Assembly (NCBI RefSeq): GCF_022230925.1
Contig: NZ_JAKKFH010000061.1
Span: 116,825 to 180,824 of the forward strand
DNA length: 64,000 bases
Source of the DNA: Micromonospora alfalfae
Lineage (GTDB): Bacteria; Actinomycetota; Actinomycetes; Mycobacteriales; Micromonosporaceae
Direction: 5' to 3'
The notes beneath the pieces were generated by a model that was not told where the DNA came from, made no database searches, and saw nothing but the letters and a program-made list of their open reading frames with translations. The translations under genes were made by a program, and so were the position numbers. This document shows, in pieces, positions 25,253 to 33,796 of the stretch. The stretch's first letter is position 1; every line of letters starts with the position of its first letter.

Positions 25253-27807
25253 TGTTCCGCGCGACGCTGAAGAGTCTGCTGGCCCGTAAGGTCCGGCTGA
25301 TCCTGTCCGGCCTGGCGGTGGTGCTCGGGGTGATGTTCGTCTCCGGCGCGTTCGTGCTCACCGACACGCTGGGTCGATCCTTCGACTCGGTCTTCGCCGA
25401 CGGTTTCTCCGAGATCGACGTGAACGTCGCGGCGAAGCCGAAGGTGCAGGTCAACGAGATGGAGGGCGAGCAGACCGTCGCCCCGCTGCCGGCCGCCCTG
25501 GTGGACCGGGTGAAGCAGGTGCCGGGGGCGGCCTCGGCGACCGGTGTGGTCAACGCCGACGGCGCCCGGGTGATCGGCAGTAACGGCAAGGTCGTCACCT
25601 CGTTCGGTCCGCCGCAGTTGGGCGAGAACTGGACCGGCGAGAGCGAGCTGCTGAAGCTGCGTGAGGGGCGCGCGCCGCAGGCCGAGGACGAGATCGTCAT
25701 CAACAAGGCGTTGGCCACTGCCGCGAAGGTGCAGGTCGGCCAGAAGGTCGGCGTGCTGACCGCGTTCGAGTCGAAGAAGCGGGATTTCACACTGGTCGGC
25801 GTCTTCGGTTACAGCGGTGATCGGGACTCGATCGGCGGGGTCAACGAGGTCTTCTTCACCACGCCGGTGGCGCAGCGGCTGATGCTGGGCGAGCCGGACG
25901 TGTTCAGCAGCATCACCGTGCAGGCCGCCGGCGGGGTCTCGGACGAGAAGCTGCGCGACGACGTGGCCCGCACCCTGGGCGCTGACTTCGAGGTGAAGAC
26001 CGGCGAGCAGGTGGCCGCGGACGCCTCGGCCAGCCTGAAGGAGGGCCTGTCCTTCTTCAACAAGATCCTGCTCGGCTTCGCCGCTGTGGCGCTGCTGGTG
26101 GGCACCTTCCTGATCCTCAACACCTTCTCGATCATCGTGGCGCAGCGGACCCGGGAGTTGGCGCTGATGCGCGCCATCGGGGCCAGCGGCCGGCAGATCA
26201 TCGGTTCCGTGGTGCTGGAGGCCATCGCGGTGGGGTTGATCGCGTCGGTGCTCGGCCTCGCCGCCGGCATCGGGGTGGGCGCGCTGCTGGCGTTCCTGTT
26301 CGGCAAGCTCGCCGGTGGGCTCACCCTGGCCGGGATCGGCGTGCCGGCGGCGGCGGTGATCGGTTCGTTCGCCGTCGGTCTGGTGATCACCGTGGTGGCG
26401 GCGCTGCTGCCGGCGCTGCGGGCGTCCCGCATCCCGCCGATCGCTGCCATGCAGGACGTGGCCACCCCGGACCGACCGCTGACCAAGATCACCGTGGCCG
26501 GCTCGTTGGTCACCGGTGTCGGCGCGGTGCTGCTGTTCCTCGGGCTCAGTGGCAACGCCGGCGGTCAGACCCTGTCGACCATCCTCGGTGGGGTGCTGTT
26601 CGCCTTCATCGGGGTGGCGTTGCTGACTCCGCTGATCAGCCGGCCGGTGGTGAGCCTGCTCGGCGCGATCTTCTCCTGGTCGGTGCCGGGCCAGCTGGGC
26701 CGGCTCAACTCGGGGCGCAATCCCCGTCGTACGGCCATCACGGCCGCCGCGCTGATGGTCGGCATCGCGCTGGTCACCGGCGTCACGGTCATCCTCGACT
26801 CGGCCAAGGGCAGCATCAGCGCGCTCGCCCAGGACACCATCAAGGCCGAGCTGGTGATCGCCGGCCAGCAGGGCGGCCCGCGTCCGCCGACGTTCGACCC
26901 GGGCGTACTGGACCAGGCCAAGGCCCTGCCCGGTGTGCGGTTGGTCGACGGCGAGTACGGCGACATGGGGCGGATCGACGGCGAGGGCACCTGGGTCGCG
27001 GCGAGCAGCGACATCGCGTCGCTGCGGCAGATCTTCGGCGCGAAGCCGACCGCCGGTGACATCGACCGGCTCGGGCCGACCCAGATGCTCGCCAGCTCGG
27101 ACACTGCCACGTCCCGTGGCTGGTCGGTGGGTTCCACCGTCAACGTGCAACTGACCCGGGGCGAGGCACGCACCTACACGATCAGCGGCATCTACGAGTC
27201 GTCGCAGCTGACCAACCCGGTGACGCTGCCGGTGACCGCGGCGAAGGACTTCGCCATCCCGCAGCCCATCCAGGGCTTCATCCAGCTGGACCCGGGCACC
27301 CGGGTGTCCGACGTCCAGCCGCAGGTGGAGGCGTTGCTCGCGGACAGCCCCGAGGTGTCGGTGGCCGACCGGGACGCGTTCATCAAGCAGCAGACCAGCT
27401 CGCTCGACGGGCTGCTCACGATGATCCAGATCCTGCTCGCGCTGGCCATCGTGATCGCCGTGCTGGGCATCATCAACACCCTGGCCCTGTCGGTGCTGGA
27501 GCGGACCCGCGAGTTGGGCCTGCTGCGGGCGATCGGCCTGCGCCGGTCCCAGACCATGGGCATGATCACCGTGGAGGCGGTGGTGATCTCGGTGTTCGGC
27601 GCGCTGCTCGGCGTGGTGGTGGGCACCGGCCTCGGCGCCGCTGTGGTGGAGGCCCTCAAGGACGAGGGCATCACCGACCTGATCCTGCCCTGGGGGCAGA
27701 TGGGTGTCTTCCTCGGCCTCGCCGCCATCATCGGCGTGGTGGCCGCGGTGCTCCCGGCCGTGCGGGCGGCCCGGATCAACGTCCTGGGCGCCATCGCCCA
27801 CGACTGA
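25252..27807 (+). CDS. FtsX-like ABC permease, 851 aa
   Basis: A large MacB-type permease. One N-terminal helix (about 15-37) precedes a 230-residue extracellular domain; then come three helices of the first FtsX domain (TFLILNTFSIIVAQRTRELALMRAIGAS), another helix pair near 400-510, a second extracellular domain, and the final FtsX domain with LERTRELGLLRAIGLRRSQ. The duplicated FtsX plan is common in actinobacterial exporters linked to two-component systems. The ATG shares a base with the ATPase stop (TGATG). Ends 9 bp before a strong terminator. Confidence 0.94.
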   Translation: MFRATLKSLLARKVRLILSGLAVVLGVMFVSGAFVLTDTLGRSFDSVFADGFSEIDVNVAAKPKVQVNEMEGEQTVAPLPAALVDRVKQVPGAASATGVVNADGARVIGSNGKVVTSFGPPQLGENWTGESELLKLREGRAPQAEDEIVINKALATAAKVQVGQKVGVLTAFESKKRDFTLVGVFGYSGDRDSIGGVNEVFFTTPVAQRLMLGEPDVFSSITVQAAGGVSDEKLRDDVARTLGADFEVKTGEQVAADASASLKEGLSFFNKILLGFAAVALLVGTFLILNTFSIIVAQRTRELALMRAIGASGRQIIGSVVLEAIAVGLIASVLGLAAGIGVGALLAFLFGKLAGGLTLAGIGVPAAAVIGSFAVGLVITVVAALLPALRASRIPPIAAMQDVATPDRPLTKITVAGSLVTGVGAVLLFLGLSGNAGGQTLSTILGGVLFAFIGVALLTPLISRPVVSLLGAIFSWSVPGQLGRLNSGRNPRRTAITAAALMVGIALVTGVTVILDSAKGSISALAQDTIKAELVIAGQQGGPRPPTFDPGVLDQAKALPGVRLVDGEYGDMGRIDGEGTWVAASSDIASLRQIFGAKPTAGDIDRLGPTQMLASSDTATSRGWSVGSTVNVQLTRGEARTYTISGIYESSQLTNPVTLPVTAAKDFAIPQPIQGFIQLDPGTRVSDVQPQVEALLADSPEVSVADRDAFIKQQTSSLDGLLTMIQILLALAIVIAVLGIINTLALSVLERTRELGLLRAIGLRRSQTMGMITVEAVVISVFGALLGVVVGTGLGAAVVEALKDEGITDLILPWGQMGVFLGLAAIIGVVAAVLPAVRAARINVLGAIAHD

Positions 27808-27815
27808 TCGGCACT

Positions 27816-27856
27816 GCCGAGGCCCCCGGTCGCCATCCGCGACCGGGGGCCTCGGC
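27816..27856. terminator. Hairpin terminator, 18-bp stem
   Basis: Perfect 18-bp stem (27816-27833 with 27839-27856) with a CATCC loop between the exporter permease and the convergent HAD gene. No T-tract follows. Confidence 0.85.
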
Positions 27857-27898
27857 CGTCCGGACTTCGCCGTGCGCGGCGGGCCCGCGGTGGGCCGG

Positions 27899-28606
27899 TC
27901 AGCCGGTCGCCGCGGCCCGATCGGTCAGCAGCTCCGCGAGCAGCGCCAGGTCGACACCGGTCAGGCTCTGCACCTGGTGTACGCCGACAGTGCTCGGCAA
28001 CGCCACCTCCGCCGGTACGGCCAGGACCGCCGCGCCCGAGGCGAGCGCGCTGGCCACCCCGGTCGGTGAGTCCTCGATCGCCACACAACGCTCGATCGGC
28101 ACACCCAGCAGCCGGGCCGCGGTCAGGTACGGCTCGGGGTGCGGCTTGGCCGCCACCACCTCGTCGCCGGCGACCACAGTGTCGAAGTTGTCCCGACCGA
28201 GGGTGTCCAGGGCGATCTCGACCAGCGCCCGGGGGCTGGAGGTGACCAGCGCGGTGGGGATTCCCGCCGCGCGGACCGCGCGCAACAGCTCGAACGCCCC
28301 CGGCTGCCAGGGCAGGCCGGTGCGGAACAACTCCAGGATCCGGGCGTTGATCCACGCCGCGCTGATCTCCGGATCCCGTTCGGGCTGCCCCAGGTCGTCG
28401 TGCAGGATGCGCATCGACTCGGCCATGGCGGTGCCGATGATCGACTGGCGGGCGTCGACGGAGAGTTCCCCGCCGTACTCCTTCGCGAGTTCCTGCAACG
28501 CGACGTCCCACAGCTTCTCGCTGTCGACCAACGTGCCGTCCATGTCGAAGAGCACAGCGGCGGGGTGATGGCTGCTCAGCGGAACCTCCAGGGTCGTGAC
28601 CGACAC
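27899..28606 (-). CDS. HAD-superfamily phosphatase
   Basis: A 235-residue beta-phosphoglucomutase-like/phosphoglycolate-phosphatase-like HAD hydrolase. The nucleophile motif is AVLFDMDGTLVDSE; motif II is TALVTSSPRALVE, motif III Lys lies in AAKPHPEPYL and motif IV is CVAIEDSPTGVASALASG. A helical cap lies between about residues 30 and 105. Substrate cannot be predicted. The GTG start lies 69 bp downstream of the metallopeptidase gene in the same direction. Confidence 0.93.
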   Translation of the reverse strand: MSVTTLEVPLSSHHPAAVLFDMDGTLVDSEKLWDVALQELAKEYGGELSVDARQSIIGTAMAESMRILHDDLGQPERDPEISAAWINARILELFRTGLPWQPGAFELLRAVRAAGIPTALVTSSPRALVEIALDTLGRDNFDTVVAGDEVVAAKPHPEPYLTAARLLGVPIERCVAIEDSPTGVASALASGAAVLAVPAEVALPSTVGVHQVQSLTGVDLALLAELLTDRAAATG

Positions 28607-28675
28607 CGGCGATCCTGCCAGCAGCCGCCGGGGCTGGTGGCGGCAACGGGCGCCAGGGTGATCCGGGCAACCCGT

Positions 28676-29419
28676 TCAGCCCAGGTCGCACTCCTTCAGG
28701 GAACCCTCGTAACCCCGGAAGAACATGTCGGTGCGCTGCTCGGCGGTGCCGTGCGCCCCTTCCGCGAACCACGGCTGGTCCGGGTCGTCACCGACCGCCG
28801 CCACCCCCTCCCGGAACTCGTCCAAGTCGCCCTCGGCGAGGGTCAGGGCCTCCGAGCGCACCGAGTCGCCGAGGTACGCCCCGGCCATGCAGTCGGCCTG
28901 CAACTCCTGCTGGATGGTGAAGCTGTAGTTGATGCCGAGCCGCACCTGGATGGCGTGCGCGTACTCGTGCCCGAGCAGGTAGAACACGAACGCGTCGCCG
29001 ACCTGGCGGAACGCCGCCACCGACCAGGCGACGTCGTACGCGATGAAGTCGCCCCGCGAGCAGTAGACGGCGTTGTTGCGGGGCAACGCCTGACCGCCAC
29101 AGGACACCTCGCCGTCGCGCTGGTACGGGATGATCCGCCGGATCGGCTGGAATCGCTGCCCGGACTCCTTGAACTGGGCCGCCCAGTACCGCTCGGCGAC
29201 CGCCTGCGCGTCGGCGACGTCCTGCTCGAACTCGGCGACGCTCGTGGTGCTGTCGGCCCTGGTGGTGCTCGGCCCCGGTGAGGCTGCCGACGGGTTCGCC
29301 CCGGGGCGCTCGGCCTCCGGCTCGGCCAGCCCACCGCCGGCGCAGGCGAGGGAGACCAGTGCGGCGATCAGCAGCCCCGCCAACGGGCCCCGCGCGTCAC
29401 GTCCGAACCGTGCCCCCAC
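28676..29419 (-). CDS. Secreted neutral zinc metallopeptidase
   Basis: A 247-residue putative secreted or lipid-anchored protease of the ypfJ/'neutral zinc metallopeptidase' family. An N-terminal hydrophobic signal (GPLAGLLIAALVSLACAGGG) with a possible, non-canonical lipobox Cys is followed by a low-complexity Ser/Pro/Thr linker. The active site is YLLGHEYAHAIQVRLG (HExxH) and the downstream ELQADCMAGAYLGD supplies the third ligand. GTG at 29419 follows GGGGAGG and puts the signal at the N-terminus. A C-terminal Cys (ECDLG) may pair with the Cys in GEVSCGGQ. Confidence 0.9.
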   Translation of the reverse strand: MGARFGRDARGPLAGLLIAALVSLACAGGGLAEPEAERPGANPSAASPGPSTTRADSTTSVAEFEQDVADAQAVAERYWAAQFKESGQRFQPIRRIIPYQRDGEVSCGGQALPRNNAVYCSRGDFIAYDVAWSVAAFRQVGDAFVFYLLGHEYAHAIQVRLGINYSFTIQQELQADCMAGAYLGDSVRSEALTLAEGDLDEFREGVAAVGDDPDQPWFAEGAHGTAEQRTDMFFRGYEGSLKECDLG

Positions 29420-29554
29420 TGTGCCTCCCCAGACATCGGTACTCAGGCTGGTAGTACCCCGACGATAGGACCGCAACGCCCGTCACCGGTTTCACGCACG
29501 GCACGGCCGGACGGTTCACGTGCCCCGGGCCTGGGCGGGCAGTCGCAGCCGACG

Positions 29555-29764
29555 TCAACCGCCCGACTCGCGGCCGCGCTGCCACGTGTCACCCTGGTCA
29601 CCGTGCCGCTCTGCCTCGTACCTGTGCTGGCGAGCACGAGCGTCCCGCCCAGCCCGAGAGTCGTCGCCCCCCACCTCACCGACCCGCCCCCGCCGTACCA
29701 CGACGCCAAACGCCACCCCCGCCACGACGACGAAAACCCCCACCACCACCCACACCACAGTCAT
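29555..29764 (-). CDS. Possible small membrane protein, 69 aa
   Basis: The product begins MTVVWVVVGVFVVVAGVAFG, one strong transmembrane helix, followed by a basic/acidic hydrophilic tail. TAGGTT ends 6 nt before the ATG, the same leaderless pattern seen at several certain genes here. No family is recognised, and the tail is compositionally biased, so the call is tentative. It lies in the gap between the metallopeptidase and the DGPF protein. Confidence 0.45.
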   Translation of the reverse strand: MTVVWVVVGVFVVVAGVAFGVVVRRGRVGEVGGDDSRAGRDARARQHRYEAERHGDQGDTWQRGRESGG

Positions 29765-29800
29765 CCCGCCAACCTAGGCCCCACCCACCACAGCGCCCCT

Positions 29801-29863
29801 CGGTGATCATGGACTTGGCGTCACCCCGCTCGGCGTGTCGCGACGCCGACTTCACGATCACCG
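29801..29863. repeat. Inverted repeat, dispersed family copy 2
   Basis: Arms 29801-29822 and 29842-29863 (22 nt) pair with four mismatches; the loop holds CTCGGCGTGTC, the same 11 bases as in the loop of copy 1 at 815-875. Both copies start with TGATCATG. It lies in the intergenic space upstream of the DGPF/sigma-factor genes. Confidence 0.8.
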
Positions 29864-29897
29864 GTTCGGGTGGGAGGCAGATCCGAGGTGGGTGGGA

Positions 29898-29924
29898 TGT
29901 CCGGGTGGTGGGTTGAGGTTCGAC
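29898..29924 (+). promoter_or_regulatory. Candidate ECF42-type promoter
   Basis: TGTCCG (29898-29903), 17 nt, then CGAC (29921-29924) resembles the published ECF42 promoter pattern TGTCGA/CGA as I recall it, with one mismatch, and lies upstream of the DGPF gene. Autoregulation by the sigma factor two genes on is inferred. Confidence 0.3.
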
Positions 29925-29978
29925 GTTTCCGGTGAGGGCGCCGGGGTGGTGTCCTCACCGGAGGAGGAGAGAAGAACC

Positions 29979-30380
29979 GTGAAGTACATGATTTTGCTCT
30001 ACGGGTCGCAGCAGGACTACGACGTGCTGTCCGGGCGGGCTTCCGACCGGCCGGCGATGTCGGCCGAGCAGATCGCGGCGATGCACAAGCACATGGAGAC
30101 CTTCCACCAGGCGCTGGCCGAGTCCGGGGAGTTGGTTGACGCCCGGGGCCTGAGCGAGCCGGTGCACGCCCGCCGGGTGCAGGTGCGCGAGGGGGCACCA
30201 GTGGTCACCGACGGCCCGTACCCGGAGACGCAGGAGGTCCTCGCTGGTTACACCATCGTGGAGTGCGCCAGCTTCGACCGGGCCACCGAGATCGCCGCCG
30301 GCCTGGTCGACCCGGACGCCCCCGGTGGGTACGTGGACGTCCGGCCGGTGCTCGACGGTGTCGAGGACCTGGCCGGCTGA
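29979..30380 (+). CDS. YCII/DGPF-domain protein
   Basis: A 133-residue ferredoxin-like-fold protein. It begins VKYMILLYGSQQDYDV and contains the DGPF-type motif VVTDGPYPETQEVLAGYTIVE. Proteins of this family are the regular neighbours of ECF42 sigma factors. GTG at 29979 is preferred because GGAGGAGGAGAG precedes it and the family starts here; an upstream in-frame region is GC-rich without similarity. The sigma-factor gene starts 4 bp after its stop. Biochemical role is not established. Confidence 0.9.
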   Translation: MKYMILLYGSQQDYDVLSGRASDRPAMSAEQIAAMHKHMETFHQALAESGELVDARGLSEPVHARRVQVREGAPVVTDGPYPETQEVLAGYTIVECASFDRATEIAAGLVDPDAPGGYVDVRPVLDGVEDLAG

Positions 30381-30384
30381 CCCG

Positions 30385-31641
30385 GTGCCGGAGACTCCCG
30401 CCGAGGACCTGCTGCGCGAACTGGCGCCGCAGGTCCTCGGCGCGCTGGTCCGCCGCTACGGGCATTTCGACACGGCCGAGGACGCGGTGCAGGAGGCGCT
30501 GATCGCCGCCGCGGACGGGTGGCCGCGCGACGGCGTACCGGAGAATCCACGCGGCTGGCTGATCACCGTGGCGTCCCGTCGGCTGACCGACCTGCTGCGT
30601 CGCGAGCAGGCCCGGATGCGGCGGGAGGACACGGTGGCCCGGTGGGTGCTCCCGGAGCAGTGGCGCGCCCCCGCCGCGGACCGTCCGCCGGCGGACGCCG
30701 ACGACACGCTCATCCTGTTGTTCCTGTGCTGTCACCCGGCGCTGTCGGCGGCGTCGCAGATCGCGCTCACCCTGCGGGCGGTGGGCGGGCTGAGCACCGC
30801 CGAGGTGGCGCGCGCGTTCCTGGTGCCGGAGGCGACGATGACCCGGCGGATCAGTCGGGGCAAGCAGCGGATCCGTGACAGTGGGTTGCGGTTCGCGCCG
30901 CCCACCGGCACGGAGCGCGCCGACCGGCTCGCCGCCGTGCTGCACGTGCTCTACCTGATCTTCACGGAGGGGTACGCCCGCACCGCCGGGCCCGGGTTGC
31001 TGCGCGCCGACCTGACCGCCGAGGCGATCCGGCTGACCCGACTGGTGCGCCGGCTGGCGCCCGAGGACCCCGAGGTCACCGGGTTGCTCGCGTTGATGCT
31101 GCTCACCGACGCCCGCGCCCCGGCGCGGATCGGCCCGCACGGTGAGCTGGTGCCGATGGCCGAGCAGGACCGCTCCCGGTGGCGGACCGACCAGATCGCC
31201 GAGGGGGTCGAGCTGATCACCGGGGCGCTACCGCGCGGGGCGGTCGGGGCGTACCAGCTCCAGGCGGCCATCGCGGCCGTGCACGACGAGGCGCCCAGCG
31301 CGGCGGCCACCGACTGGGCGCAGATCACCGCGCTGTACGAGGTGCTCCTCGGGATGTCCGACAACCCGGTGGTGGCGCTCAACCACGCGGTGGCGGTGGC
31401 CATGAGCCGGGGCGCGCCGGCCGGGTTGGCGTTGCTCGCCGACCTGGCCGAGGACCCCCGTCTCGCCGACGACCCTCGACTGCCGGCCGCCCGCGCCCAC
31501 CTGTGGGAGCTGGAGGGCGAGCGGGTCGCGGCGCGGGAGGCGTACCGGATGGCGTCGGCGCGCTCGACGAACCTGGCGCAGCAGCGCTACCTGAACGCCC
31601 GCGCGGAGCGCCTCGCGGGCGACCCGCCGCCCACCGGCTGA
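30385..31641 (+). CDS. ECF42-type RNA polymerase sigma factor
   Basis: A 418-residue sigma factor with an unusually long C-terminal extension. Sigma region 2 is seen in RRYGHFDTAEDAVQEALIAAADGWP, region 4 in LTLRAVGGLSTAEVARAFLVPEATMTRRISRGKQRIR. The extension (from about residue 190) has a DUF6596-like part (VLYLIFTEGYARTAG) and helical repeats resembling TPRs. Group ECF42 is defined by this extension and by a neighbouring DGPF protein, both present here. No anti-sigma factor lies nearby; the extension is thought to control activity. Confidence 0.93.
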   Translation: MPETPAEDLLRELAPQVLGALVRRYGHFDTAEDAVQEALIAAADGWPRDGVPENPRGWLITVASRRLTDLLRREQARMRREDTVARWVLPEQWRAPAADRPPADADDTLILLFLCCHPALSAASQIALTLRAVGGLSTAEVARAFLVPEATMTRRISRGKQRIRDSGLRFAPPTGTERADRLAAVLHVLYLIFTEGYARTAGPGLLRADLTAEAIRLTRLVRRLAPEDPEVTGLLALMLLTDARAPARIGPHGELVPMAEQDRSRWRTDQIAEGVELITGALPRGAVGAYQLQAAIAAVHDEAPSAAATDWAQITALYEVLLGMSDNPVVALNHAVAVAMSRGAPAGLALLADLAEDPRLADDPRLPAARAHLWELEGERVAAREAYRMASARSTNLAQQRYLNARAERLAGDPPPTG

Positions 31642-31720
31642 GCCGACGGGCCGCGCGGGCCACGCGACGGGCCGACGGGCCGTGCGGGTCACGGGCCGAC
31701 GAGCCGGCGGACCGCGCGGG
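31642..31720. repeat. Degenerate tandem repeat between convergent genes
   Basis: Three imperfect copies of a roughly 22-32 bp unit built on GCCGACGGGCCGCGCGGGCCACG fill the gap between the sigma factor and the antiporter; units differ by a few substitutions. In shortened form each carries CCGACGGGCCG or a variant. No gene is present; a transcription-termination role is possible but not shown. Confidence 0.5.
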
Positions 31721-32821
31721 TCACGGGCTGGCGGCCAGGAAGACGAAGGCGGCCATCAGCACCAGGTGTACGCCGCCCTGCAACACGTTGGCCCGGCCGG
31801 GCACCACTGTGAGGACGGCGGTGACGGCGGTGAGCGCGAGCAGGGCGAGCTGGGTGCCGCCCAGGCCGAGCAGCAGCGGGCCGTCCAGCCAGATCGAGGC
31901 GATCGCGATGGCCGGGATGGTCAGGCCGATGCTGGCCATCGCCGAGCCGAGCGCGAGGTTCAGGCTGGTCTGCACGCGGTCGCGGCGGGCGGCGCGGGCG
32001 GCGGCCAGGGTCTCCGGCAGCAGCACGAGCAGGGCGATGATCACGCCGACGAAGGCGTGCGGCAGGTTCGCCGCCGCAACGCCGGCCTCGATGGTCGGCG
32101 AGACGGTCTTGGCGTCGCCGACCACCGCGACCAGCGCCACCAGCAGCAGCCCCAGGCTGACCATCGCCGCACGGGTCGTGGGCGGCTTGGCGTGCTCCTC
32201 CGTCTCGATGACCTGGCCCCGGCTGTCGACCGGCAGGAAGTAGTCGCGGTGCCGGCCGGTCTGCACGAGCACGAACAGCCCGTAGAGCGCCAGCGAGGCG
32301 ACGGCGGCGAAGGCGAGTTGGGCCGGGCTGAACTCCGGGCCGGGCCGGGCCGTGGTGAAGGTCGGGATGACCAGACTCAGGGTGGCCAGGGTGATCACGG
32401 TGGCCAGGGCTCCGCCGGTGCCCTCCGGGTTGAACACCGCCACGCGGCGGCGCAGCGCCCCGAGCAGCAGGGACAGGCCCAGTATTCCGTTGCAGGTGAT
32501 CATGACGGCGGCGAAGACGGTGTCGCGGGCGAGCGACTGGGTCTTCTCCGGCCCGCTGATCATGAGCGTGACGATCAGGGCCACCTCGATCACTGTGACC
32601 GCGACGGCGAGCACGAGGGACCCGTACGGCTCCCCCACCCGGTGGGCGACCACCTCAGCGTGGTGCACCGCCGCGAGCACCGCGCCGCCCAGCAGCACCG
32701 CGACAACCACGATGACGGGCCCAGGCAGGCTCCGCCCCCAGGTGACCATCAATATCAGGACGGCGAGCACAGGTACGACGAACGTCCAGTCGGTCAGGCG
32801 GGAGCGAAGGAGGGCGGCCAT
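31721..32821 (-). CDS. Ca2+/H+ (or Na+/H+) antiporter, CaCA family
   Basis: A 366-residue membrane protein with about 11 helices. Alpha repeat 1 is seen as AHRVGEPYGSLVLAVAVTVIEVALIV with the family's conserved Glu residues, and alpha repeat 2 as FVGVIIALLVLLPETLAAARAARRD. This matches ChaA/VCX-type exchangers that expel Ca2+ (or Na+, K+) in exchange for protons. A short acidic cytoplasmic loop (about residues 195-212) separates the halves. It is convergent to the sigma-factor gene and diverges from the ArsR gene. Confidence 0.92.
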   Translation of the reverse strand: MAALLRSRLTDWTFVVPVLAVLILMVTWGRSLPGPVIVVVAVLLGGAVLAAVHHAEVVAHRVGEPYGSLVLAVAVTVIEVALIVTLMISGPEKTQSLARDTVFAAVMITCNGILGLSLLLGALRRRVAVFNPEGTGGALATVITLATLSLVIPTFTTARPGPEFSPAQLAFAAVASLALYGLFVLVQTGRHRDYFLPVDSRGQVIETEEHAKPPTTRAAMVSLGLLLVALVAVVGDAKTVSPTIEAGVAAANLPHAFVGVIIALLVLLPETLAAARAARRDRVQTSLNLALGSAMASIGLTIPAIAIASIWLDGPLLLGLGGTQLALLALTAVTAVLTVVPGRANVLQGGVHLVLMAAFVFLAASP

Positions 32822-32907
32822 GGCGTAAAGAGTGCCAGGTCAAGTGATCATGTGCCCACCATCGACGCGGCGACATGCGGCCGTCCGTGGCCTTCACCAC
32901 GCCAACC

Positions 32908-32927
32908 CGTAACCCACAGGTTACGCT
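32908..32927 (+). promoter_or_regulatory. ArsR operator overlapping a leaderless promoter
   Basis: CGTAACC-CACA-GGTTACG (32908-32925) is a perfect 7+7 inverted repeat that overlaps the -10 hexamer TACGCT (32922-32927), which ends 6 nt before the ArsR GTG. Binding by the ArsR protein would block its own promoter. Confidence 0.65.
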
Positions 32928-32933
32928 TTCCAG

Positions 32934-33296
32934 GTGAACGAGGTGGCCACCGCGATCGCGGACCCGGTACGACGGCACATCCTGACCCTGCTGCGCGACG
33001 AGTCGCTGTCCGCTGGTGACATCGCCCAGCGATTCGTGATCAGCCGACCCGCGATCAGCCGCCACCTGCGGCTACTACGCGAGAGCGGTCTGGTGCACGA
33101 CGAGATGGTCGGCCGACAGCGGATCTACCGACTCGATCCGCGCCCGCTCGCCCCGCTGGTCGACTGGCTCGCCGCGCTCGCGGCCAGCGACCGGTGGGGC
33201 CGGCACCTCGACGCGTTGGAGACCGAGGTCTATCGCACCCGCCGAGAGCGCCGCAGCCGCGGCCCGGCGGAGCACCGAAGGGAGCAAACGGCATGA
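32934..33296 (+). CDS. ArsR-family transcriptional regulator
   Basis: A 120-residue winged-helix repressor. It begins MNEVATAIADPVRRHILTLL and has the recognition-helix part ISRPAISRHLRLLRESGLV, then a beta wing VGRQRIYRLDPRPL. No metal-binding Cys pair is present, so it belongs to the non-metal ArsR type usually paired with an SRPBCC/AHSA1 gene, as here. Translation of the partner is coupled by an ATGA overlap. A perfect palindrome over the -10 element suggests autorepression. Confidence 0.93.
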   Translation: MNEVATAIADPVRRHILTLLRDESLSAGDIAQRFVISRPAISRHLRLLRESGLVHDEMVGRQRIYRLDPRPLAPLVDWLAALAASDRWGRHLDALETEVYRTRRERRSRGPAEHRREQTA

Positions 33297-33796
33297 CCCG
33301 CACGCCCGCCGGACGCCTGTTCCAGACCGACACCGGCCACGATCTCGTCCTCACCCGAACCTTTCGCGCCCCGGCGGCCGACGTCTGGGCCAGCCTGACC
33401 GAGCCGGAGCGTACGGCCCGCTGGTTCGGCCCGTGGGAGGGCGACGCCGGGCCCGGACGGACCATCCGGGTCCAGATGGCGTACGAGGAGCAGCAACCCT
33501 GGTGCGAGGTGCGCATCGACGCGTGCGAACCGCAGCAGCACCTCGCCGTGTCGATGGTCGACGACTACGGCAGCTGGCTGTTGGAGCTGTCGCTGACCGA
33601 GACCGACGGCACCACCGAGCTGCGGTTCGTGCAGCACCTGAGCAGCGTGGAGGGCATCGCCGAGGTGGGTGCCGGTTGGGAGTACTACCTGGACCTGCTG
33701 GTCGCCTCCCGGGACGGCTCGCCCCGCCCGGAGTTCGACGACTACCACCCGGCGATGCAGCCCTACTACCAGGGGCTGGTCGCTACGGCCGGCTAG
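33293..33796 (+). CDS. SRPBCC/AHSA1-domain protein
   Basis: A 167-residue START-like fold protein. LVLTRTFRAPAADVWASLTEPERTARWFGPW is the AHSA1 family start and the C-terminal GAGWEYYLDLLVA helix closes the cavity. Such proteins bind small hydrophobic ligands or help stress responses; the ligand is unknown. The ATG overlaps the ArsR stop. Its TAG stop shares the palindrome CTAG with the stop of the convergent glycosylase gene. Confidence 0.9.
   Translation: MTRTPAGRLFQTDTGHDLVLTRTFRAPAADVWASLTEPERTARWFGPWEGDAGPGRTIRVQMAYEEQQPWCEVRIDACEPQQHLAVSMVDDYGSWLLELSLTETDGTTELRFVQHLSSVEGIAEVGAGWEYYLDLLVASRDGSPRPEFDDYHPAMQPYYQGLVATAG

Noticed and set aside
24565..27801. A 1078-codon open frame antisense to the ABC exporter genes
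   Set aside because: It mirrors the GC-rich codons of certain genes on the other strand and reads as low-complexity His/Gly/Arg/Asp sequence.
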